Below, one piece after another: positions 54,094 through 62,687 of a DNA stretch of 64,000 nucleotides (position 1 is its first letter; every line of letters starts with the position of its first letter). The notes below the pieces were generated by a model, which ran no database searches, was not told the DNA's origin, and saw only the letters and a list, made by a program, of their open reading frames with translations. The position numbers and the translations under genes are program-made. This DNA is from Rhizobium phaseoli (lineage in GTDB: Bacteria > Pseudomonadota > Alphaproteobacteria > Rhizobiales > Rhizobiaceae). The stretch lies in contig NZ_ML133577.1 of NCBI RefSeq assembly GCF_003985125.1, positions 89,063 to 153,062 on the forward strand, given 5' to 3'.

Positions 54094-54575
54094 ACCATGA
54101 AAAAGCGCAGGCAGCCGGCGCGGAACGGCGGCTGCAGGAACTCGGCATCACCCTTCCCCCGCCGCCGACACCCTTTGGGGCCTATGTCGAGGCAACGAGA
54201 ACAGGCAATCTCATCTTCTTCAGCGGCATGCTGCCGGTCGTCGGCCACAAGCCCCGCTATATCGGCCGTGTCGGCGGCGCGCTGACATCGGAAGAGGGCC
54301 GTAAGGCAGCCGAGACGGCGACGCTGAGCGCGCTTTCCGCCGCCAGGGATTATCTCGGCTCGCTGGATAGCGTCGTGAGGGTCGTCAAGCTCGGCGTCTA
54401 TATCGCTACCGAAGGCGATTTCCGCGACCATCCCAGGGTCGCCGACGGCGCGTCCGAACTGCTGCTTGCGGTCTTCGGCAAGGAAAGGCTCTCCGGCCGT
54501 GTCGTCCTCGGCGTCGCCAGCCTGCCGCTCGGCATGCCGATCGAGATCGAACTCGTTCTCGAGGTCGAGGAGTGA
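54087..54575 (+). CDS. RidA/YjgF-family protein
   Basis: 162 residues. The start ATG lies inside the last codons of the SDR gene (7-base overlap). It shows the family layout with RTGNLIFFSGMLPVVG, LSALSAARDYLGSLDSVVRV and VVLGVASLPLGMPIEIELVL. RidA proteins hydrolyse reactive imines. Here it is likely to work with the SDR on one substrate. Confidence 0.87.
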   Translation: MVNHEKAQAAGAERRLQELGITLPPPPTPFGAYVEATRTGNLIFFSGMLPVVGHKPRYIGRVGGALTSEEGRKAAETATLSALSAARDYLGSLDSVVRVVKLGVYIATEGDFRDHPRVADGASELLLAVFGKERLSGRVVLGVASLPLGMPIEIELVLEVEE

Positions 54576-54635
54576 CGACGGAAGGGGCGCCTCAGCGCGC
54601 CCCATCCCTATGCCTCAATAGGAGAGTGTCAGCTC

Positions 54636-55175
54636 TCACCCAGCCGCCAACAGCAGGACATAGGCAACGACGCTCACCATCAATCCACGAAAGGCGAATG
54701 TCACACAGCGATATTTGCTGCGCGCGATGCAGGAAAGAATCTCGGCATTTTCAAGATACTGGTCGAATAGATAGCGCTCGTCGCGCCGCAGCGCCGCCTC
54801 GAAAAACAGGTCGCGGTGCTTCGGCCAGGCGCCCCAGAAAAGCGAGGTCGAAGTGCCCAGACGACGGGGCAGCACGACGAGGATGGCCGAGAGGATGGAG
54901 AAGACCGAGGCTGCGGCAAGCAGGCCCGAAAACAGAATGCTTCCCGGCGCGCCCCCGATATAACGGGCCAGGCTGAAGACCGCCCTCACCTCGCTAGAGC
55001 TCACCAAAAAGGCGAGCATGAAAGTAAAGATATAAGCGGCCTTCTGGTCGGAAATCTTGATCTGATCATAAAATATGTCGTTGATTTTCTTGATGTGGTC
55101 GAAATACTCGGTGCTGACGTCTCCGCTCGACGGACTGCTCAGCATAACCTCCGTGGCATTTTCGAATTCGCTCAC
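54636..55175 (-). CDS. Membrane protein resembling Pycsar effector family (PycTM)
   Basis: 179 residues from the GTG at 55175, chosen for GGAG 7 bases upstream over an unsupported ATG at 55238. A helix with ISDQKAAYIF (residues about 43-52) leads into membrane segment 1. A second segment (AAASVFSILSAILVVLPRRL) and a third near the C-terminus follow. The linker has LFWGAWPKHRDLFFEA and the helix AEILSCIARSKYRC. This order, with D-x-KAA before TM1, PR after TM2 and AxxKYR before TM3, is what I recall for Pycsar effectors. Those disrupt the membrane on sensing cUMP/cCMP. The gene looks less GC-rich than its neighbours. It is divergent from the FecR-cyclase operon. Confidence 0.6.
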   Translation of the reverse strand: MSEFENATEVMLSSPSSGDVSTEYFDHIKKINDIFYDQIKISDQKAAYIFTFMLAFLVSSSEVRAVFSLARYIGGAPGSILFSGLLAAASVFSILSAILVVLPRRLGTSTSLFWGAWPKHRDLFFEAALRRDERYLFDQYLENAEILSCIARSKYRCVTFAFRGLMVSVVAYVLLLAAG

Positions 55176-55305
55176 CTGAATACTCCATCCCCTAAAGTGT
55201 TTCCCTGATATTACACTTTGCGACGAAAGCAAGAACACGTGTGCAACGCGCTTGACTTTTTCATCCTACACGGACAAACGGGAAGCGGGGTATGGGGTCA
55301 AGGTC

Positions 55306-58300
55306 ATGCGGGGTTATTCCAATAACATCTGTCGCATCGGGATGGCGCTGGCGTTTGCCGTGCCCGGTTTCGCGCTGCCGGCGATGGCCGATCCCGTGCA
55401 GCGGCCGACACCGGTCGCCGGCTCGGTCATCGCCCGCAAGACCGGCGAGGAGGTCCGCTTCATCGACGTATCGGACTGGCGCGTCGTCGACCTCCATCAG
55501 GATCTTCTGACCGGCGACGTGCTGCGCACCAATGCCAACGGCCAGCTCGCCATCGTCTTTTCCGATCACACCCAGGTTCGCCTGGGCCGCAATTCGTCGC
55601 TGCAGGTCAAGAAGATGGCGGCGAGCGGCGATACGACCCTCGAGCTTCAGACCGGCACCATCTGGGCGCGCGCCGAGCGCGGCGGCCAGGGCCTGACGGT
55701 CGAGACGCCTGCAGCGGCCGCCGCCATCCGCGGCACCGACTGGACCATGACCGTCAAGGGCGATCAGACGTCGATGATCGTGCTCGAAGGCCGCGTGGCC
55801 CTCAGCAACCCGCAGGGCAGCGTCGAGGTGAACCAGGGCGAAGGGGCGGTCGCCACCATCGGCCAGGCGCCGCATAAGCTCATCAGCGTCAATCCCGACG
55901 ACCGCGAACAGATGCTCTTCTATCTCGACCTGCGCGACGGTTTCGGCCTGATGCCGACCTCGCCGCTGCGGGCCGACCGCATGGCGACCGAGCGCCGCCG
56001 CCTGCTGGCGCTGCCGCCGGAGCGCCGCAGCATCGAAGATTGGCTGGAACTTGCCGAAGTGCAGAGCGCCTTCGACGGGCGGCAGGCCGCAGCTGCAACG
56101 TTGCAGAACATTCGCGGCCGCAAGCTGACAGTCGCTCAGCAGGCCCGCGTCGACCTGCTCGACGCCACCATTGCCGGCTCCGAAAAGCGCTACGGCGATG
56201 CCGCCAAGCTCTTCCAGAAAGCCCTGCCGCATCTTGACCCGACACGCCGCAACATGGCGCAATATGGCGGCTATTTCGCCCGTTCGCTGGCCGATCCCGC
56301 CCATTCCGAAGCGCCGCCGGCCAATACTACCGGCCCCTATGGCGCCATCATGCAGGCTTACACGGCGGGCTTTCTGGAAAACCCGCGTGCAGCGCTCGAG
56401 ATCATCAAAAAGGCGGAACGGCGCTATCCCGACGATCCGACCCTGCCGGCGGTTCGCGCCCAGCTGGCGCAACTCATCGACGACCGCCAGCAGATGAAAG
56501 AAGCGATAGAACGCTCGCTGGCCCTCGATCCTGATCATCCGATGGCTCTCTCCGCCCGCGCCGAATACAAGGCAGCCTATGAAAGCGACATCGACGGCGC
56601 GCTCGCTGATTTGAATCATGCCATCGAGCTTGCTCCCGGCGACTCGGGCGCGCTGAATTCTCTCGGCCTGCTGCAGAGTTCACGCGATGCCAATGGCGAA
56701 GCGGAAAAGGCATTCAAGAAGGCGATCGAGCTTGATCCGCAGGACCCGCTGCTGCACGCGAACCTCGCTATGCTCTATCTTGATCAATCTCGCATGAAGG
56801 AAGCCAAGCGCGAGATCGATACCGCGATCGCCCTCGATCCGTCTTTCGACATCGCACTGCTTGTCCGCGGCCGCTACTACCTGCAAAGTGGCGAGAGGGA
56901 CAAGGCGCTGGAAGACCTGCTCGCCGCCAGCACCGCCAACCCCGCGCATTCGCAATCGCAGATGATGCTCGCCGCCGCCCATTATGAAAAAGGTGACCGC
57001 ATCCCTTCCCAGCAGGCGCTCGACAATGCCGACCGGCTCGACAACAACGACCCGGCTATCTCGGCCTTCCGCACCGCCGTCGATATTGACGATTACGATG
57101 CCGACGGCGCGATCCGCAATGCGCAGGAATACTTGCGCCGCTCGCGCGCTCGCGGGGGCGATTACAGCTCGCTCGGCGCAAACGCGAGTGCCGGTTCGAC
57201 GCTGAATAACGCCTTTCGTCTGCAGGGTCTGGAGGCCTGGGGCCGCTATTATGGCGATGCCACTTTTGATCCCTTCAAGGGCACCGGTTACATCGATCAG
57301 TCAATCAAGGGCAGCATCTTTCCTTTCGTCAACGCGACCAGCTTCAGTGATGACAATGTCATCCAGAACCGCGGCAACACGTCGAGCTATTCATCCTTCA
57401 TCCAGGGCTTGTTGATTTCTCCGCACATGCTGTCGGGCCGTTCTCGCTCGGCAACGCTGTTCGACGTTCCCTTCATCGAAGGCTCTGTCGGCGGCGGCAT
57501 CAACAGCATCGATGGCCATACCAGGCGGATCGGCGAAGCCGAGATCCAAGGCTATTCCAATGAGACGATCCCGATCAGCTTCTATGGCAATCTGAGCTGG
57601 GAAGAACTGGCGCTTGATCGCGATTTCCGGGATTTCGGCGGCGTTCAGACAGACAACAAACTGCTGAGCGCCAACGGTTATCTGACGGCAACGGTCACGC
57701 CTGATGATCGCGTAGTCGCCTTCGTGAACCACGGCAAGAATGACGGAGCGCTAAGCGCGCAGACGCAGGGCACGACGCTAACGGACCTGTTCAATTTGGC
57801 AGGTATTCCGCTCACGACGACAGTATTGCCGGAATATGTCAGCCGCGATATTGACAACGAGATCACCAATGCCGGCATTGGCTGGAGCCACACCTTTGCC
57901 TATGAAAACATATTGAATGGTGCATTCTTCTATTCGGGGATCAGGTCGAAGACGACAACCTCTCTTCAGGTCGACGACGCCCGCGTTATACCGCTGCCCG
58001 ATCCAGACATCATTCCTGTCGCAGACGGAACCGAGGACACCTCCTCCAAGACTTACATCGGGGCTCTCAGCCATTCCATCGGCAACGGGCCGCTGACCTG
58101 GCGGTACGGCATCGAAGGCGGCTGGAGCGACCTCAGCACGACCGTCTTCTCCCGCACTTATGAACTCGTTCCTCGCTTCCCATTAATCCCAGGATTCGTC
58201 GACGGCCCGAACACCTCAAGCAACACTATCAATATCGGCCGCGCCTATGTTGATGTGCTGCACGAGATCACGCCCGATCTCAAGGGCGAATACGCCTTGT

Positions 58301-59064
58301 TCGCCACGCGCCTGGAGGGCGACGGCATCGATATCAGCCGGCTGGAGCCGCGCTTCGGCCTCGCCTGGGCGCCGATTCAAAACCACTGGCTGCGTGCCGC
58401 CTTCATGCGGCAAAGCTTTGATACTACCGTGCCGACCCTTGCTCCGATCGGCATACTCGGACTGCAGGCCAATCAGTTTTCCAACAATCTGCGGGGCTAT
58501 ACGGATACGGCCGCCCTGCAATGGGATGCCGAATGGACCGACCGCTTCTTCACTTCGGTCGAGTACCAGCATCAGGAACTGCATGATTTCTCGGTCGATT
58601 TTCCGCTGATCTCGCTTCCCTCGGATACCAGCCTGCCGATCTCGCGCGGCAGCATCGATCGGGCCGCCGTCACCGCCAATGTCGCGCTCGGCAACGGATT
58701 CGGTCTTTCGGCCACCTATGCCTATATGGATTCGGAGAACAGGGATCCGCTCGAGCCGATCTATGGCGGCCCCCTTCCGTTCATACCGCAGAATTCCGGG
58801 CAGATTGCGCTGACCTGGGTCAACGAGGCCAAGGTCAAGGCAACCGTTGCCGCCAACTACATCGGCGAGCGCGACGGCGATCGCTTCGGCACGAAACTCG
58901 ACGATTACTGGAGCCTCGACGCCCACCTCGTCTGGGAACCCTTCGACAAGCGCATGGAACTCGAGGCCGCCGCCTATAATCTGCTCGACGAAGATTTCGA
59001 GATCACGCCCGGCGTGCCCGGCTGGGGCCGCGCCTTCAAGGGCACGCTCAAAGTCCGCTTCTGA
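55306..59064 (+). CDS. FecR-TPR-outer-membrane beta-barrel fusion protein
   Basis: 1252 residues if the ATG at 55306 is used. A signal peptide (ending PAMA) precedes a FecR-like domain (about 30-170: GDVLRTNANGQLAIVFSDHT, then TPAAAAAIRGTDWTM). TPR repeats follow (about 285-610: ALDPDHPMALSARAEYKAA, ELAPGDSGALNSLGLLQSS, ELDPQDPLLHANLAMLYL). The C-terminal ~600 residues look like an outer-membrane barrel: alternating beta pattern, ending VRF. The protein should span periplasm and outer membrane. It shares TGATG with the CHASE2 cyclase gene. Confidence 0.75.
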   Translation: MRGYSNNICRIGMALAFAVPGFALPAMADPVQRPTPVAGSVIARKTGEEVRFIDVSDWRVVDLHQDLLTGDVLRTNANGQLAIVFSDHTQVRLGRNSSLQVKKMAASGDTTLELQTGTIWARAERGGQGLTVETPAAAAAIRGTDWTMTVKGDQTSMIVLEGRVALSNPQGSVEVNQGEGAVATIGQAPHKLISVNPDDREQMLFYLDLRDGFGLMPTSPLRADRMATERRRLLALPPERRSIEDWLELAEVQSAFDGRQAAAATLQNIRGRKLTVAQQARVDLLDATIAGSEKRYGDAAKLFQKALPHLDPTRRNMAQYGGYFARSLADPAHSEAPPANTTGPYGAIMQAYTAGFLENPRAALEIIKKAERRYPDDPTLPAVRAQLAQLIDDRQQMKEAIERSLALDPDHPMALSARAEYKAAYESDIDGALADLNHAIELAPGDSGALNSLGLLQSSRDANGEAEKAFKKAIELDPQDPLLHANLAMLYLDQSRMKEAKREIDTAIALDPSFDIALLVRGRYYLQSGERDKALEDLLAASTANPAHSQSQMMLAAAHYEKGDRIPSQQALDNADRLDNNDPAISAFRTAVDIDDYDADGAIRNAQEYLRRSRARGGDYSSLGANASAGSTLNNAFRLQGLEAWGRYYGDATFDPFKGTGYIDQSIKGSIFPFVNATSFSDDNVIQNRGNTSSYSSFIQGLLISPHMLSGRSRSATLFDVPFIEGSVGGGINSIDGHTRRIGEAEIQGYSNETIPISFYGNLSWEELALDRDFRDFGGVQTDNKLLSANGYLTATVTPDDRVVAFVNHGKNDGALSAQTQGTTLTDLFNLAGIPLTTTVLPEYVSRDIDNEITNAGIGWSHTFAYENILNGAFFYSGIRSKTTTSLQVDDARVIPLPDPDIIPVADGTEDTSSKTYIGALSHSIGNGPLTWRYGIEGGWSDLSTTVFSRTYELVPRFPLIPGFVDGPNTSSNTINIGRAYVDVLHEITPDLKGEYALFATRLEGDGIDISRLEPRFGLAWAPIQNHWLRAAFMRQSFDTTVPTLAPIGILGLQANQFSNNLRGYTDTAALQWDAEWTDRFFTSVEYQHQELHDFSVDFPLISLPSDTSLPISRGSIDRAAVTANVALGNGFGLSATYAYMDSENRDPLEPIYGGPLPFIPQNSGQIALTWVNEAKVKATVAANYIGERDGDRFGTKLDDYWSLDAHLVWEPFDKRMELEAAAYNLLDEDFEITPGVPGWGRAFKGTLKVRF

Positions 59065-61046
59065 TGCGGGCGGACCACAAGCCTCGGCAGGCCGGGCTGG
59101 ACGGCGGTCAGGCCGGAAGCCGCCGCCTCAGGCTGCTGGTGCTGTCGCTCAGCGTGCTGGTCGCCATCTCGCTTCTGTCGCGCCTGCCCGCCTGGTCGCT
59201 GCTGGAACTCAGAAGCTTCGACTATCTCTCGACCGTCGACGATCCGCGTCCGCCGAAGGACGGCCCCATCATCGTCGCGATCGACGAGCCTTCGCTCGCC
59301 GATATCAACGCGCAATGGCCCTGGCCGCGCAGCCTGCATGCCGAACTTGTCAGCCAATTGCGCGCGGCCGGCGCCCGCGTCATCGGCCTCGACATCATCA
59401 TGGCCGAGCCATCCAACCCAGGCAACGACGCGGCAATCGCCAAGGCGGTCGGTCCCGATGTCGTGCTTGCCGGCGATGAAACGCTGATCGAGACGCCGCA
59501 GGCCTCACAGCTGATCCGCGCCACGCCGCTGCCGGCGTTGACCGACGCGGGTGCCGTGACCGGCATCGCCTCGATCGATCTCAGCGGTGACGGCATCTTC
59601 CGCCGCATTCCCGGCTATGAGGACGGCTTTGCCGCCATGCTGGCCAAGGCCTCGGGGGCGGCGACGGAGATCCTGCCGGCCGGGCGACTGATCCAGTCCC
59701 TCGGCCCGGCCCGCAGCTATCCTACGGTCTCCTATTACCAGGCGCTCGATCCTCAGAACCTGCTGCCGCCGGGCTATTTCAAGGACCGCGTCGTGCTCGT
59801 CGGCCTCAGCCTGCAGAATGCACCTGAGATCGACAAGGGCGGCGTCGATGCTTTCGCCACGCCTTACACAGTTCACACCGGCAAGCTCGTCCCCGGCGTC
59901 GAAATCCAGGCGACGATCTACGATAATATCCGCTACGGCCTGTCGATCCGCGAAGCGCACCTGCCGGCGGTCGCCGCCTGCATCCTGATCTCGGTGCTGC
60001 TTGCGGCGCTGACCGTCTGGCGCTCGACCGGATGGCCGACGATCGTGACCAGCGCGGCCGCCCTCCTCGCCTTCGCGGCCGTCAGCTTTGCAGGCATCCG
60101 GCTCGGCCATGTCTTCGTCTCGCCGCTCGGCCCGACCGTCGCCTATATCTCCGTCGTCTTCGGTCAGGCCGCCTTCGATTTTGCCGAGGAGCGCCGCAAC
60201 AAGCGCCAGATCATCCGCGCCTTCGCCCAATATATTTCGCCCGATCTCGTCAAGCGCCTGTCGAACGACCCGTCGCAGCTGAAGCTCGGCGGCGAGCGGC
60301 GCACCCTCTCGGTGCTGTTTTCCGACGTGCGTGGCTTCACCACCATCGCCGAGACGCTGAAGGACGATCCGGAGCAGCTGACCGGCCTGATCAACCGGCT
60401 GTTGACGCCGCTCTCCGACGTCGTGATGGATCACGGCGGCACAATCGACAAATATATGGGCGACTGCATCATGGCCTTCTGGAATGCACCGCTCGACGAT
60501 CCCGACCATGCACTGCACGCCGTGCGCGCCGCGCTCGCCATGCAGGCGGCGATCTCGAGGCTGAATAACCAGCTGGAGCGGGAAGCGGCGGCACTCGGCC
60601 GCAAGCCGCACGTCCTGAAGATGGGCGTCGGCATCAACACCGGCGAATGCATCGTCGGCAACATGGGCTCGAACCGCCGCTTCGACTATTCCTGCCTCGG
60701 CGACAGCGTCAACCTCGCCTCGCGCCTCGAAGGCGCCTCGAAAAATTACGGCGTGGCGCTGCTGCTCGGCGAGGAAACCGCAAGACTGGTCGCCGTGAAC
60801 TACACGGTGATCGAACTCGACCGCATCATCGTCAAGGGCCGCACCGTGCCCTCGCCGATCTACACCGTCGTGCATAAGGCCGATGCCGAGGCGCTGGCCG
60901 CGCATGAGGATTTTATCGAGGCGAAATATGCCGGCACGCTTGCGCCATCCGATCCTGTTTTCGACACGCTGGCAGCAAAAATTCCGGAGCTTGCCGGCTA
61001 TTATATGATCGTGCGGGATGCGCTGGTTGGCGATGGTGGGGAGTGA
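59064..61046 (+). CDS. CHASE2-domain adenylate cyclase
   Basis: 660 residues. An N-terminal membrane segment (about 23-43) is followed by a periplasmic CHASE2 sensor (VAIDEPSLADI...WPWPRSLHAELV). Three membrane helices (about 300-370) lead to the cyclase domain. Metal-binding aspartates are Asp421 (VLFSDVRGFTTI) and Asp467 (KYMGDCIMAFW). The base-recognising Lys463 and Asp (RRFDYSC) and GDSVNLASRLEG are present, all typical of ATP-using cyclases. It overlaps the FecR-barrel gene by one base, so the barrel protein likely presents the signal to CHASE2. Confidence 0.9.
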   Translation: MRADHKPRQAGLDGGQAGSRRLRLLVLSLSVLVAISLLSRLPAWSLLELRSFDYLSTVDDPRPPKDGPIIVAIDEPSLADINAQWPWPRSLHAELVSQLRAAGARVIGLDIIMAEPSNPGNDAAIAKAVGPDVVLAGDETLIETPQASQLIRATPLPALTDAGAVTGIASIDLSGDGIFRRIPGYEDGFAAMLAKASGAATEILPAGRLIQSLGPARSYPTVSYYQALDPQNLLPPGYFKDRVVLVGLSLQNAPEIDKGGVDAFATPYTVHTGKLVPGVEIQATIYDNIRYGLSIREAHLPAVAACILISVLLAALTVWRSTGWPTIVTSAAALLAFAAVSFAGIRLGHVFVSPLGPTVAYISVVFGQAAFDFAEERRNKRQIIRAFAQYISPDLVKRLSNDPSQLKLGGERRTLSVLFSDVRGFTTIAETLKDDPEQLTGLINRLLTPLSDVVMDHGGTIDKYMGDCIMAFWNAPLDDPDHALHAVRAALAMQAAISRLNNQLEREAAALGRKPHVLKMGVGINTGECIVGNMGSNRRFDYSCLGDSVNLASRLEGASKNYGVALLLGEETARLVAVNYTVIELDRIIVKGRTVPSPIYTVVHKADAEALAAHEDFIEAKYAGTLAPSDPVFDTLAAKIPELAGYYMIVRDALVGDGGE

Positions 61047-61107
61047 CGGAACAGCATTTCGCGACCCATGAGTTGGGCGCGGCCCCCTCCCAACGCTCCT
61101 TATCATG

Positions 61108-61232
61108 AGGTGCGAAGGACACGCCGCAGCGTTGCCCCCTGCATCCATAACTTCCGGCACACCCGCCTCGTCCTTCGAGGCCCCTGCGGGGCGCCTCAGG
61201 ATGAGGCTCTCTTGGGCCTCGGCGCGGCATCC
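61108..61232 (+). repeat. Mosaic palindromic repeat, copy 4
   Basis: The core (61159-61210) matches the repeat in forward orientation, flanked by modules GCAGCGTTGC...CATCCATAACTTC and CGCGGCATCCTCCAG. It fills the gap between the convergent cyclase and TetR genes. Confidence 0.75.
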
Positions 61233-61253
61233 TCCAGATTGGAGAGGAGATCG

Positions 61254-61835
61254 TTATGCGGCCCGCAGCCTTGCGATCTCAGGTGCAACCACTGCGATGA
61301 ACAATCCGGGATCGCCCAGAGCCCGCGCCGAGAGCATGGCCCCATGAACTGAGGCCATCAGCATCTGCCCCTGCTCTTCCGGCCGCTTGTCGAGCTGGAA
61401 CAGGCCCTGCTCGACGCCGGCCTGCAGCACCGAGGTGAGCCATGCAGCAAGATTTCGGAAATGGGCACGAACGCGTGATGCCACCTCGTCGGGCAGCATC
61501 TGCATCTCGCTGGCAAGCATAGCGCAGACGCAGAAGGGCTGCGCCGCGTTCTCGATGCAGGAACGCCAGTAATTGGCGTAGAACTGCAGCTGATCGACAG
61601 GGCTTGCCGCCTGCTCGCGCAAAGACTGCAAACCCGCCTCCGCCTGCCTGGCGTAACGGTCCACCAGCACCGCGACCAGCTCGGCCTTCGCAGGAAAATG
61701 GTGGTGGATGCTCGCCTTCCGGATGCCGATCGCGGCCGAGATGTCGGCATAGCTGAAGCCGTTATAGCCGCCCGCCACGATGAGCGACTGGGCGACGTCG
61801 AGAATTTTATCGGAGGTGGAAGCCATTGATTTCAT
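61254..61835 (-). CDS. TetR-family transcriptional regulator
   Basis: 193 residues. The helix-turn-helix reads FSYADISAAIGIRKASIHHH followed by FPAKAELVAVLVDRYA. The C-terminal ligand domain belongs to the YcdC/AcrR-like group. It is divergent from the DUF308 gene with palindromes in between, so it likely represses both itself and that gene. Confidence 0.92.
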   Translation of the reverse strand: MKSMASTSDKILDVAQSLIVAGGYNGFSYADISAAIGIRKASIHHHFPAKAELVAVLVDRYARQAEAGLQSLREQAASPVDQLQFYANYWRSCIENAAQPFCVCAMLASEMQMLPDEVASRVRAHFRNLAAWLTSVLQAGVEQGLFQLDKRPEEQGQMLMASVHGAMLSARALGDPGLFIAVVAPEIARLRAA

Positions 61836-61841
61836 GACGTC

Positions 61842-61859
61842 GCCTACCTTTTGGTAGGC
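61842..61859. promoter_or_regulatory. Candidate TetR operator 1
   Basis: GCCTACC (61842-61848) and GGTAGGC (61853-61859) form a perfect inverted repeat with a TTTT spacer, 7 bases before the tetR start. The half-site CCTAC recurs in the palindrome at 61939. Confidence 0.6.
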
Positions 61860-61938
61860 AGATTGTCAAGCCCTTGCGGCATTCCTCTTGCTCACAATGA
61901 GGTGTGCGGGCGACGCGTTGACTCGAGGTATTTATCTT

Positions 61939-61950
61939 CCTACTAGTAGG
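61939..61950. promoter_or_regulatory. Candidate TetR operator 2
   Basis: CCTACTAGTAGG is a perfect 12-bp palindrome sharing the CCTAC half-site with operator 1, 25 bases before the DUF308 start at 61976. Two matching sites suggest control of both divergent genes by the TetR protein. Confidence 0.6.
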
Positions 61951-61975
61951 TAGACAAACCAAGGAGCCCCTGCCG

Positions 61976-62533
61976 ATGCAAGACAATTCCTCTCCCCAGC
62001 CCAACTGGCTGCGATCCTATTATTTCACGCGCGCCGCATTCTCTCTGATCTGGATTGCCACCGCCATTCTCTCGGGCGGGCAAGCGAACCTTGCGGCCTT
62101 CCTGCTGGTGATCTATCCGCTGTGGGATGCCGCGGCCAACCTCGTCGACGCCCGCGTCAATGGCGGCCTCAAGGCCAACCGTTCGCAGGCATTGAATGTC
62201 GTCGTCAGCACCATCACCACACTCGCCGTCGTCATCGCCCTCGGCAAAAGCAACTATGCCGTCCTTGCCGTCTTCGGGGCATGGGCGATCCTTTCCGGGC
62301 TCTTGCAACTCTCAACAGGTGTCAGGCGCTGGCGCATCTACGGCGCCCAATGGGTGATGATCCTCAGCGGTGCGCAATCGGCGCTTGCTGGCGCCTTCAT
62401 GATCAGCTGGTCTTTCGGCGCCGCATCGCCGACGATTCTTGACATTGTTCCCTATGCAGGCTTCGGCGCCTTCTATTTCCTGCTTTCCTCGCTCTGGCTT
62501 GTCGCCGCAGCCTACCGCAAGGCACAGGCATAA
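61976..62533 (+). CDS. DUF308 (HdeD-like) membrane protein
   Basis: 185 residues, with GGAG upstream (AAGGAGCCCCTGCCG). Six hydrophobic segments are seen, e.g. FSLIWIATAILSG, AFLLVIYPLWDAAANLVDA and YAVLAVFGAWAILSGLLQLS. The repeat-like pairing of helices is typical of DUF308/HdeD-like inner-membrane proteins. The role is unknown; TetR control suggests induction by a small molecule or stress. Confidence 0.8.
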   Translation: MQDNSSPQPNWLRSYYFTRAAFSLIWIATAILSGGQANLAAFLLVIYPLWDAAANLVDARVNGGLKANRSQALNVVVSTITTLAVVIALGKSNYAVLAVFGAWAILSGLLQLSTGVRRWRIYGAQWVMILSGAQSALAGAFMISWSFGAASPTILDIVPYAGFGAFYFLLSSLWLVAAAYRKAQA

Positions 62534-62687
62534 GCGCCATGACGGCGGCAAGTTCGCCCCCATTTGTCGCCGTCGAAACGACGAAGCTCCGACGGTCGCG
62601 GTGCACGAGATTTGCGGAGACGATCACCTTCTTTCGCGCTATGAAGGGCCATCCTTGATCCCACCCACAGATCCCGAGGTCACGCCT

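Noticed and set aside
59505..61160. 551-residue minus-strand frame opposite the CHASE2 cyclase
   Set aside because: No signature, shadow composition; the cyclase on the plus strand has all catalytic residues.
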